Source: an uncultured Ruminococcus sp. (GTDB lineage: Bacteria; Bacillota; Clostridia; UBA1212; UBA1255). From it: DNA of 5,755 nucleotides. The stretch covers positions 1 through 5,755 of the forward strand of contig CACZOW010000105.1 of the NCBI GenBank assembly GCA_902782885.1, read 5' to 3'. Positions 1 to 5,755 of this stretch are shown one piece after another. Each line of letters opens with the position of its first letter. The first letter of the stretch is position 1. Under the pieces are notes generated by a model, which had not been told where the DNA came from, searched no databases, and saw only the letters and a list, made by a program, of their open reading frames with translations. The position numbers were made by a program, and so were the translations under genes.

Positions 1-3
1 ATC

Positions 4-723
4 TCAATTCCCTTTGACCGCCGCGATGATCGCGCCGATGATGTTGCGGTTGTAGATAAACCCGCCCAGAAGAGACTGCTTGACCAGCTCGGCGAAAGAC
101 GTCAGATAGCCGCAGGAAGCCAGAATACCCAGCACGAAAGCGATGCCGTACAGGATCGCCGCGCCCAGCACGAAGCCCAGAATACCGCCGCCCACCGAAT
201 CCAGCTGATGGAGCACGGGAATGTTAAGCTCGCGGGTGCGTTTGACGATGACCTTGATGATCAGCATCACGATGATCGCGATCACGGCTATGATCAGAAA
301 GGCGATCAGGTCCATTATCAGCGAAGCGGCTTTAGTGCCCAGGCGTTCCGCAGTGTCGGTATCCTCGCCGAAAATGTTCTCGCCGGCCTTGGACAGCCAG
401 TTTTTGACCGTGTCGGAAATGTATTTCGGGATGGCGGACGCATCCGTCGCGTCTTTTTTCTGCTCTTCGGCGTTGACGTCCTTGCTGCCGTTTATCTTGT
501 CCAGCGCCTTTTGGGCAATATTGGTGACGGAGACGGTGATCTTCTGCTCCATCTGCGTTCTGCCCAGCAGCGAGCGCACCGGGCCTTTCAGCGCGATGCC
601 CAGCAGGATCGCGACGACAACGGAGATCACGGGCAGCAGCGTCAGCACGAAGCCGCGCTTTACGCCCACGATCACAAATATGACGAGCACCGCTATAATA
701 ACGAGGTCAACGATAATTGCCAT
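4..723 (-). CDS. CvpA family membrane protein
   Basis: This 239-residue polytopic membrane protein belongs to the CvpA (colicin V production) family. Predicted helices lie at about 3-20, 25-45, 136-160 and 178-203. Family-like features include an N-terminal VDLVIIAVLVIFVIVGVKRGF segment (about 5-25), with the typical Gly-x-x-Arg-Gly turn after helix 1, and HQLDSVGGGILGFVLG (172-187) before the last helix, corresponding to the conserved Leu-Asp-x-x-Gly-Gly-x-x-Gly region. The loop between helices 2 and 3 (about 46-135) is long, hydrophilic and charged, which makes the protein longer than the roughly 160-180 residues common in the family. CvpA is known from colicin V export in E. coli; its general role is unclear, although envelope homeostasis has been proposed. 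The ATG at 723 is chosen over a GTG at 756 because of AGGGGAG 6 nt upstream. The TGA stop lies 3 nt from the window edge, so the downstream context is unseen. Confidence 0.85.
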   Translation of the reverse strand: MAIIVDLVIIAVLVIFVIVGVKRGFVLTLLPVISVVVAILLGIALKGPVRSLLGRTQMEQKITVSVTNIAQKALDKINGSKDVNAEEQKKDATDASAIPKYISDTVKNWLSKAGENIFGEDTDTAERLGTKAASLIMDLIAFLIIAVIAIIVMLIIKVIVKRTRELNIPVLHQLDSVGGGILGFVLGAAILYGIAFVLGILASCGYLTSFAELVKQSLLGGFIYNRNIIGAIIAAVKGN

Positions 724-771
724 TTCACTCTCCCCTTTCTGTTCGTGCGGCGGCACCGAAGGCGCGCGCCG
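724..771 (-). other. 48-nt intergenic gap, no clear signal other than the ribosome binding site
   Basis: This is the longest gap in the window. It contains the ribosome binding site of the CvpA-like gene and a 10-bp GC-only palindrome, GGCGCGCGCC (761-770). There is no T-tract, so I do not call a rho-independent terminator, and I see no convincing -35/-10 pair. The CvpA-like gene is most simply read as the last visible member of the same operon. Confidence 0.5.
730..736 (-). promoter_or_regulatory. Ribosome binding site that fixes the CvpA-like start
   Basis: AGGGGAG on the minus strand lies 6 nt before the ATG at 721-723. The frame also stays open to an upstream GTG at 754-756, which would add MPPHEQKGESE. 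This hydrophilic leader has no obvious ribosome binding site of its own and would precede a family-typical N-terminus, so the ATG is preferred. Confidence 0.75.
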
Positions 772-2145
772 TCAGCCGGTGAAGTCAACGATAAACATGC
801 CCGAAACGGTATTGACCGCCAGCGAGCCGGAATTCAGGAAGGCAATGCCGGATACTTTCTCTACGAACTGGCTCGTGCCCACGACCGCGCCGCTGCGGGT
901 CAGCAGGAAAACGGAATTGTCCGTGAAAAGCGCCGCCTTGTCGCCGCACGTCTCCATGCCGAACACGCGGCCCCTGATGTCGGTGCGCGCCTTTTCTTTG
1001 CCGTTCCGGTCGTACAGGACGAAGGCGGACATTCCGCCGGTGCCGGAGGTATTGTCATCGCAGTACACCACCGCGCACAGGTCGCTGCCGAAGGCGGAGG
1101 TATCGGCGATCATCGTCCGTCCGCCCGCGCGGCTCCAGAGTTCCCTGTCGCAGTCGTCCTTGCCGGATACCGCCGGCAGCTTGCGCAGCAGTCTGAGCGA
1201 ATCCGAGTTGGCCGCGAACAGAGTGCCGTCCTTCAGGTAATTCAGCTGCAGGTAAACGTTGTTGTCCGTGAGCAGGCTGGAATATACTTCGCCGTCCGAG
1301 ACCCGCAGGAACACCGTGGCTCCGGACAATATGCCGCCCGTGCCGCCGGTATAATACACGCCGGACGCGGCCAGCTGGCTCCGGTCGGGCGTCTCCGCCG
1401 CGGCCAGCATATGATACGTTCCGAATTTGCGGGTGAAGCGCTCGGTCAGTTTATCGCCGTCAATGCCCAGCAGCGTCAGCGACGATTCAAACTCGTCCTG
1501 CTCGCACAGGACCATCAATTCTTTGCCCGAGTCGGAGTAATACGCCGCAATGAGCGGATAGTCGGCAATATACCGCCACATGAATCCCTCGGACCCGAAC
1601 GCCCACACGCTGCGGTCGCCCTGGTCGGTGATCAGCACGCTGTCTCCGCGCGCGGTGATGGCGGGGCTGCGGACGCTCAGCGAAGAGTTCCACTTCCACT
1701 TGCCCTCCCGGTCGATACCGGTGATGCCGTTCTCGTCGCATACGATCAGCACGCCGTCCGCGGCGGTCATCTCGTAACTGCCTTTGGGCGTGTAATCCAC
1801 GCTTTTGACCGCGGCGGTGAGCTGGCGGTCGGGATCTTTCTTCTTGAACTTATCAAATACTTTAAAACGGATAAGCAGGAACACGGCGGCCGCGATCACG
1901 ACGGCGGCAATGATCAGTCCCAGCACGATCCGGCGGCGCCGTTTCTTCCGGCGGCGCGCTTCCAGAACTTTGGGGTCGATCACTTTCTTTCCCTGCTCCG
2001 GAGCACTGTCCGACGGGTCAACGGCGGCGTTTTCCGCCGGGACCGGCGCGGCATTTTCCGCCGGAGCCTCCGCCGCGGTCACTTCGGCGGGAGCGTCAAC
2101 ATTTCCCTTTTTTCGTTTGTCTTTGTCTTTTGTAAACTTCTTCAT
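772..2145 (-). CDS. DUF5711-type membrane-anchored beta-propeller-like protein
   Basis: This 457-residue protein has a cytoplasmic N-terminal arm, a single membrane helix and an extracytoplasmic repeat domain. The arm is Lys-rich at first (1-13), then low-complexity Ala/Pro/Glu (about 18-50, with two PAENAA copies spaced 8 residues apart), then strongly basic, with RRRKKRRRR at 64-72 directly before the helix (about 73-92). From about 105 to the end the chain is rich in short beta strands of WD40/PQQ-propeller style: VLIVCDENGITGIDREGKWKW, SVLITDQGDRSVWAFGSEG, FVLYDRNGKEKAR, AALFTDNSVFLLTRSGAVV, SLAVNTVSGMFIVDF. This layout matches the DUF5711 family seen in Clostridia. No catalytic site is evident, and the role may be binding or scaffolding (inference). 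The ATG start gives a natural topology and lies 3 nt after the DUF4340 stop. The family name is from memory of the architecture; a generic PQQ-like propeller protein is the alternative. Confidence 0.78.
   Translation of the reverse strand: MKKFTKDKDKRKKGNVDAPAEVTAAEAPAENAAPVPAENAAVDPSDSAPEQGKKVIDPKVLEARRRKKRRRRIVLGLIIAAVVIAAAVFLLIRFKVFDKFKKKDPDRQLTAAVKSVDYTPKGSYEMTAADGVLIVCDENGITGIDREGKWKWNSSLSVRSPAITARGDSVLITDQGDRSVWAFGSEGFMWRYIADYPLIAAYYSDSGKELMVLCEQDEFESSLTLLGIDGDKLTERFTRKFGTYHMLAAAETPDRSQLAASGVYYTGGTGGILSGATVFLRVSDGEVYSSLLTDNNVYLQLNYLKDGTLFAANSDSLRLLRKLPAVSGKDDCDRELWSRAGGRTMIADTSAFGSDLCAVVYCDDNTSGTGGMSAFVLYDRNGKEKARTDIRGRVFGMETCGDKAALFTDNSVFLLTRSGAVVGTSQFVEKVSGIAFLNSGSLAVNTVSGMFIVDFTG
2030..2064 (-). 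repeat. Short in-frame direct repeat in the DUF5711-like gene
   Basis: The 11-mer TTTTCCGCCGG (plus strand) occurs at 2030-2040 and again at 2054-2064, a 24-bp period equal to 8 codons. It encodes two copies of PAENAA in the low-complexity cytoplasmic arm. It looks like a small coding-sequence duplication, and such arms often vary in length between strains. Confidence 0.65.
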
Positions 2146-2148
2146 AAC

Positions 2149-3609
2149 TTATCCCGCCTGCGGATATGGAATGCCCAGCTTTTCGCAGAGATTGGCCACG
2201 GTCCCGGCAATGCCGTAATTGGCGTTGTCCGAAGTCAGCAGATACTGTCTGCCGTAGCCGCCTACATAACTGCCGTTCAGGTAGAAATACATGGTCGTAT
2301 CGTCGCGGGCGAAGCACTCTATCGTCGTCACCGTGCCGTCGTGCTGCTCGTACCGTATGCGGCACAGCAGTTCGCCCTTCTCCGCCGGTTCCGCCTCCAG
2401 CCCGCTGAGCCGCAGCCCGTACATAGCCGTGCCGATGCGTTTGCAGTCGCCCCGGTAATCGTGATCGTCGTCGATATATGTGTTGACACCGTTGAAAATG
2501 AGCACGTCCTCGGTCTTTTCATCCCGGGCATCGTACAGCAGTTCGAATTTGTCGCCGAAGAGCTCGAGGTCGACGCGCGAAAGCAGCGTATACGACACCA
2601 TAAATACATATTCGTCAATGTATGTAAGTTCAGGCTCGTCGGTAAAGTCCACGCCGGCGGCTCTTACCAGGTATACGTCCGAGGTGTTGTTGACCGACGC
2701 GTAGTAATAACTGCGGTCCGCGGTAGTGTCGCCCAGCGAGAGCGTGATGGATTTGCCCGGATCCGACACGGTCACTTTGTACTTAGCCGGGGACAATCCG
2801 TACTTTCCGAGATCCTCCGCGCCCAGTTCCACCACTTCGTAGAGCGTCAACGCGTTCAGATTCGAGATCAGCGTTTCGATAGGCGTTCTGTCGCCGGGCC
2901 GCTCCAGCGGATATGTGACGCTCCAGGCGCGCGGCTCTTCCGCCACGGTGCTGAGTTTGGCATTCATGCGCACGAACGGCTGACCGTTTTTGCTGATGCT
3001 GATGCTGTTGATCTGACCGTTATCATCGAAAGTGAATATCTTCGACGTGAGCAGATCTCCCGGCCGGATGATCGAATTGTCGCGGCTGGTCCGGCCCACC
3101 ATATATATCGTATCCCGGCCTTCTTCCCAGACGTAGCAGTAATAGCCGTCCTGATTTTCCTTGCCGAAAACGACACGGTGCTTCGTACCGTCGTCGTCGG
3201 TGAAATTGACGTAATATTTGCTGTCCGCCAATCCGAATTCCACCAGCTTGGATTCGGTGATCTCGCCGCGGTAGCCTTCGCGGCCGTTCAGGTTGCCCAT
3301 GGCGGAAAGTTTAAACTCCACGTTGCGGCTGATGATCTCCAGTTCCGGATTGGAGTCGGAGACCCAGCCGCTGCCGTCGCGCACCACGGAGAACGTGCTG
3401 CCGTCGTACGTGCACTCGATGCGCGCCACTTTGGGGATCGCGCCGTCTTCCCGCAGGAAGGCAAATACCGGCCCGGTGACCGTATTGTCCGGCACCTCGG
3501 TAGGCGACGGCGCCGGATCGAGCCAGCCTGCCTTCTTTGCCACGAAAAAGCCGGTCAATACCACCGCGATCACTATGAGCGCTATTATTGTGGTGAGATA
3601 TTTCTTCAT
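2149..3609 (-). CDS. DUF4340 domain-containing membrane-anchored protein
   Basis: This 486-residue protein has a single N-terminal membrane helix (about 4-23, after MKK) and a long extracytoplasmic region, with no lipobox cysteine. A short Pro-rich linker (about 31-47) leads to two recognisable DUF4340-type units. Unit 1 (about 62-175) contains FSVVRDGSGWV, VEFGLADSKYYVNF, a VVFG strand and DTIYMV. Unit 2 (about 200-316) contains the parallel elements AWSVTYPL, LGKYGLSPAKYKVTV, LSLG and DVYLV. A third, weaker stretch (about 345-460), with RIRYEQHDGTVTTIECF and MYFYLNG, may be a degenerate third unit. DUF4340 proteins are commonly encoded next to GldG-like auxiliary proteins, as here, and are thought to be part of the same transport complex; their biochemical role is not known. 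The ATG is supported by AGAGGAG 6 nt upstream. The gene ends 3 nt before the next start, which suggests coupled translation. No truncation or frameshift is visible. Confidence 0.87.
   Translation of the reverse strand: MKKYLTTIIALIVIAVVLTGFFVAKKAGWLDPAPSPTEVPDNTVTGPVFAFLREDGAIPKVARIECTYDGSTFSVVRDGSGWVSDSNPELEIISRNVEFKLSAMGNLNGREGYRGEITESKLVEFGLADSKYYVNFTDDDGTKHRVVFGKENQDGYYCYVWEEGRDTIYMVGRTSRDNSIIRPGDLLTSKIFTFDDNGQINSISISKNGQPFVRMNAKLSTVAEEPRAWSVTYPLERPGDRTPIETLISNLNALTLYEVVELGAEDLGKYGLSPAKYKVTVSDPGKSITLSLGDTTADRSYYYASVNNTSDVYLVRAAGVDFTDEPELTYIDEYVFMVSYTLLSRVDLELFGDKFELLYDARDEKTEDVLIFNGVNTYIDDDHDYRGDCKRIGTAMYGLRLSGLEAEPAEKGELLCRIRYEQHDGTVTTIECFARDDTTMYFYLNGSYVGGYGRQYLLTSDNANYGIAGTVANLCEKLGIPYPQAG
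2152..2159 (-). promoter_or_regulatory. Weak ribosome binding site of the DUF5711-like gene, inside the DUF4340 3' end
   Basis: AGGCGGGA on the minus strand lies within the last codons of the DUF4340 gene (CAG GCG GGA TAA), 6 nt before the ATG at 2143-2145. It matches the Shine-Dalgarno consensus only partly. With just 3 nt between stop and start (TAA GTT ATG), termination-reinitiation probably supplies much of the translation (inference). Confidence 0.5.
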
Positions 3610-3615
3610 CTCAGG

Positions 3616-3622
3616 CTCCTCT
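3616..3622 (-). promoter_or_regulatory. Ribosome binding site of the DUF4340 gene
   Basis: AGAGGAG on the minus strand, 6 nt before the ATG at 3607-3609, lies in the 18-nt gap after the GldG-like stop codon (TGA, 3628-3630). It supports the chosen start and an operon without a separate promoter. Confidence 0.75.
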
Positions 3623-3627
3623 GTCCG

Positions 3628-5184
3628 TCATTTATGGCGCCGGATCACCCATACGACGATGCCGGCGGCAACGATAAGCAGCGGGATCACCACGGCGGCA
3701 ATGATGCCCAGCACGTTGCTCTGGGTCTTGGTGGTCACCATCTGCGTAGTGTCGTAATTCTTAACGTCGATCGAATACCCGTGATTCTCGCCGTAGCTGT
3801 CGATCATCCAGTCGACGGACATAGCAAAGATCGAGAGCGTGTAGCGGGTGTAGTTGCCGTAGCTGGAGTAGTAGTCGTCCGACAGCGCCAGCGTCGAACC
3901 GAACACCACCGCGTGAGTCACTTCCGAGAAATTCAGGTTCTTGGCGGCGGCGGCAACGGTAAACGCGCCTTCTTTCTTCTCTCCCCCGATTATCGCCGTG
4001 GATACCGAGTCCGGCGGCGTCTGTATGATCGGATAGTGGTTGATGCCGGCGGAAGCCTCGTTGATGTTGAGCACGTCCACGGAGCGGGAGAAGAATATCG
4101 GGATCGGGTAATTGGTGGAGCTGTTCTCGATGGGCCCGTTGGCCACGGGAGAACCCAAGAAGGAGAAGGAATTGCCCGCCGACGCGATCTGATTGTAATC
4201 GTTGGATACCGTGTCGTTGTTCAGCGACAGCGCGAACATATCGGTGAGCAGGCTGTTCAGGTTGGCAAATTCCGTGCCGTTCTGCAGCGGATTCACGCAC
4301 ACCGCCAGCTGGCCGCCTTTCTGTTCCAGCCATTTCTGCAGCATATTGCGCTCGCGGGAGGTGATGTCAAATTTCGGGCCCATGAATATCGCCACGGAAG
4401 CGTCATCGGGCATCTCCGTCGCCTCGGTCAGATTCAGCTGCTTCACGTCGCAGCCCAATCCTTCGATATACGTCAATATCTCCGAGAATCCGTCCACCGC
4501 TTCTTCGCCGTGTCCGGTAATGTAATACACCGTGGGCGAACTGTCGGCGGCAACGTACAGCACCGCCGTAGTCAGCTTGCGCTCCGCCTGCATGCCGGTC
4601 CGCACCGGAAGCGAGAATATGCCGCTGTAGGACTGATACTGGGTCACGTACATTTCGTCCGCCGGTATGCGCCGCGTCTTATCGCCGCATTTTACGATAT
4701 AATCGCCGGGATTGTAGGAACCTGCGTTTATGCGTCCGACGGTGTCAAGAATAAAGTTCGGGTTGGCGTCGGGGTCAACGTACGACACCTTGACCCGGTC
4801 AAACTCATCGTACAGATCCAGCACTTTTATAACGTTGATGTAATTGGTATTGGCCTCGCCCTTGACGCGGTCGTACAGCGCGACGATCTCCACGTCTTTG
4901 TCCAGCCTGGACAGATTCTCTTTGGTGACGTCGCCGATGGAGTACAGTTTTTCCTTGGTGAAGTCCAGCGTAAGCGCGGTAGAAAAATGTTCCATCACCA
5001 GGTTGAGCACGATGAACAGCACGATGGCAAGGGCCATCAGCACCAGCATATTGGAGCCGAAACGGAAGCGGCGGCGCAGTGTCTGGGACAGGCCGGAGCG
5101 TTTAGCTTCCTCCTGTTCCGCGTTGCCTTCCGGAAGGATCACGTTGTTTTCATTGTCGTCGAAATGATCGGTACGCTTTTTCAT
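3628..5184 (-). CDS. GldG-like ABC transporter auxiliary protein (ABC_transp_aux family)
   Basis: This 518-residue protein is the auxiliary subunit that accompanies GldF-like permeases. It has a charged cytoplasmic N-terminal arm (about 1-44, acidic then Arg-rich), one membrane helix (about 45-64), a large extracytoplasmic region, a second helix near the C-terminus (about 491-513) and a short basic tail, RRHK. Just after helix 1 it carries the family's LTLDFTKEKLYSIGDVTKENL-type segment (about 71-91; LDKDVEI follows at 94-100). The YYITGHGE motif at 220-227 is a hallmark of GldG proteins. The C-terminal part of the domain has the usual ALSDDYYSS (433-441) and FAMSVDWM (453-460) segments. The start is the ATG 8 nt after AAGGAGG. 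The gene lies 13 nt after the permease and 18 nt before the DUF4340 gene. It probably acts with the permease at the outer face of the membrane, but the ligand is unknown. The family call is firm; the function is inferred only from family and context. Confidence 0.9.
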   Translation of the reverse strand: MKKRTDHFDDNENNVILPEGNAEQEEAKRSGLSQTLRRRFRFGSNMLVLMALAIVLFIVLNLVMEHFSTALTLDFTKEKLYSIGDVTKENLSRLDKDVEIVALYDRVKGEANTNYINVIKVLDLYDEFDRVKVSYVDPDANPNFILDTVGRINAGSYNPGDYIVKCGDKTRRIPADEMYVTQYQSYSGIFSLPVRTGMQAERKLTTAVLYVAADSSPTVYYITGHGEEAVDGFSEILTYIEGLGCDVKQLNLTEATEMPDDASVAIFMGPKFDITSRERNMLQKWLEQKGGQLAVCVNPLQNGTEFANLNSLLTDMFALSLNNDTVSNDYNQIASAGNSFSFLGSPVANGPIENSSTNYPIPIFFSRSVDVLNINEASAGINHYPIIQTPPDSVSTAIIGGEKKEGAFTVAAAAKNLNFSEVTHAVVFGSTLALSDDYYSSYGNYTRYTLSIFAMSVDWMIDSYGENHGYSIDVKNYDTTQMVTTKTQSNVLGIIAAVVIPLLIVAAGIVVWVIRRHK

Positions 5185-5192
5185 GTTGCCGC

Positions 5193-5200
5193 CCTCCTTA
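5193..5200 (-). promoter_or_regulatory. Ribosome binding site of the GldG-like gene, overlapping the permease stop codon
   Basis: Read on the minus strand, TAAGGAGG merges the permease stop codon (TAA, 5198-5200) with a near-perfect Shine-Dalgarno sequence (AAGGAGG, 5193-5199). It lies 8 nt before the ATG at 5182-5184. Ribosomes terminating on the permease would sit on this site, which suggests translational coupling of the two subunits (inference). Confidence 0.85.
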
Positions 5201-5755
5201 CTGCCAGCGTCTGCGCTCTACGTTCAGAATGGTGAAGAACACCATCATCGCCGAAAACGACACGTAGAAGAACAGCGAAGCGAAATTAAAGCCGCCCAGC
5301 GAGAAGTCGGAATAGCGGCGCAGCGGAGACAGCCACTGGAGCACCGCGCCGAACTTTCCGCCGACGGAGGCGCCGATGGACTGCATATAGTACAGCACCA
5401 GCAGCACCACGATGCCGGAGATCGCCGCCACCACCTGGCTCTCCGTAAAGGAGGAGGCAAACAGGCTGATGGCCAGATACGTGGCGCCCAGCAGGAAGAA
5501 GGCAACGTAGCCGCCGAAAGTTTTGGCCGCCGGCACGCCGTCTTCGGACATGAAGGTCATGAGTATGGGGTAGATCGCGGTAAGCGCCAGCATTATGGCG
5601 TACAGCGTGAGCGATGCGAAATATTTGCCCAGCACGATCTTCCACATGGGCGTGGGAGACGTGCGCAGCAGCACTTCGGTGCCGTTGCGCCGCTCGTCGG
5701 AGAGCAGTTTCATAGTCAGGATAGGCATGATGAACGTCAGGTACGTGGACGTCAT
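5198..5755 (-). CDS. ABC-2 type transporter permease, GldF-like (partial, N-terminus outside window)
   Basis: This is the membrane subunit of an ABC transporter of the ABC-2/GldF type, which would work with an ATPase probably encoded just upstream, beyond the window. The visible 185 residues begin with a hydrophobic stretch followed by PILTMKLLSDERRNGTEVLL (residues 11-30), the conserved cytoplasmic segment typical of GldF-like permeases. Hydrophobic helices follow at about 44-68, 80-102, 107-125 and 158-177, and the protein ends in a basic VERRRWQ tail, as is usual for the family. Family members are usually around 240 residues, so roughly 55-60 N-terminal residues, including the first membrane helix, are probably missing. 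The ATG at the window edge (5753-5755) is therefore likely an internal methionine, not the start. The TAA stop overlaps the ribosome binding site of the GldG-like gene downstream. The substrate is unknown. The family call is strong; the gliding-motility role of GldF in Bacteroidetes should not be transferred. Confidence 0.9.
   Translation of the reverse strand: MTSTYLTFIMPILTMKLLSDERRNGTEVLLRTSPTPMWKIVLGKYFASLTLYAIMLALTAIYPILMTFMSEDGVPAAKTFGGYVAFFLLGATYLAISLFASSFTESQVVAAISGIVVLLVLYYMQSIGASVGGKFGAVLQWLSPLRRYSDFSLGGFNFASLFFYVSFSAMMVFFTILNVERRRWQ

Noticed and set aside
724..756. Upstream GTG start for the CvpA-like gene (adds 11 residues)
   Set aside because: The added leader is hydrophilic and lacks a ribosome binding site. 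The ATG at 721-723 has AGGGGAG 6 nt upstream and gives a family-typical N-terminus.
761..770. GC palindrome GGCGCGCGCC as a terminator or operator
   Set aside because: There is no loop or T-tract for a terminator, and a single short GC palindrome in a GC-rich genome is expected by chance.
208..5235. Giant 1675-residue open frame on the plus strand
   Set aside because: It runs exactly antisense to four well-supported genes in the codon-opposite-codon frame. Its composition (His/Arg/Gln/Asp-rich, low in normal domain patterns) is typical of a shadow frame, and it crosses gene boundaries without any sign of its own domains or start signals.
5286..5645. Alternative minus-strand frames inside the permease gene (119 and 86 codons)
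   Set aside because: They overlap the permease out of frame. Their translations are Arg/Ala- or Cys/Ser-rich without domain features, while the permease frame has clear family motifs.
5198..5755. Treating the permease as complete from the ATG at the window edge
   Set aside because: The first conserved motif (PILTM) begins at residue 11, whereas GldF-like proteins normally have about 55-60 further N-terminal residues including a helix. The frame is open to the edge, so the gene is most likely cut.

Overview
The window holds five protein-coding genes, all on the minus strand and tightly packed, so transcription runs from position 5755 towards position 1. In transcription order they are: the C-terminal part of an ABC-2 type (GldF-like) permease; a GldG-like ABC auxiliary protein; a DUF4340-family membrane-anchored protein; a membrane-anchored beta-propeller-like protein of the DUF5711 type; and a CvpA-family membrane protein. 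The gaps between them are 13, 18, 3 and 48 nt. I see no internal promoter or terminator, so this looks like one operon that begins upstream of the window, where the matching ABC ATPase gene would be expected.

Organism: the gene set, the AAGGAGG-type ribosome binding sites and the moderately GC-rich codon use (CTG-, CTC- and CTT-rich leucine, almost no TTA, CTA or TCA codons) fit a GC-rich member of the Clostridia (Bacillota), perhaps a gut or anaerobic lineage. This is inference from gene families and style. No rRNA or other phylogenetic marker is present.

Layout (minus strand): 5198-5755 permease (5' end cut by the window edge); 3628-5184 GldG-like protein; 2149-3609 DUF4340 protein; 772-2145 DUF5711-like protein; 4-723 CvpA-like protein. 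There is no non-coding stretch longer than 48 nt. I found no RNA gene, mobile element, CRISPR array or prophage trace.

How the genes may work together: the permease, with an ATPase outside the window, would form the membrane engine. The GldG-like and DUF4340 proteins each present a large extracytoplasmic domain held by membrane helices and are the usual companions of this transporter class. The DUF5711-like protein adds an extracytoplasmic propeller, and CvpA adds a small polytopic membrane protein. The substrate and physiological role of GldFG/DUF4340 systems outside gliding Bacteroidetes are not established. The module is therefore a plausible but uncharacterised cell-envelope machine, not a proven new system. 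A 1675-codon open frame on the plus strand covers most of the window, but it is best explained as a codon-bias shadow of four minus-strand genes that share one frame.
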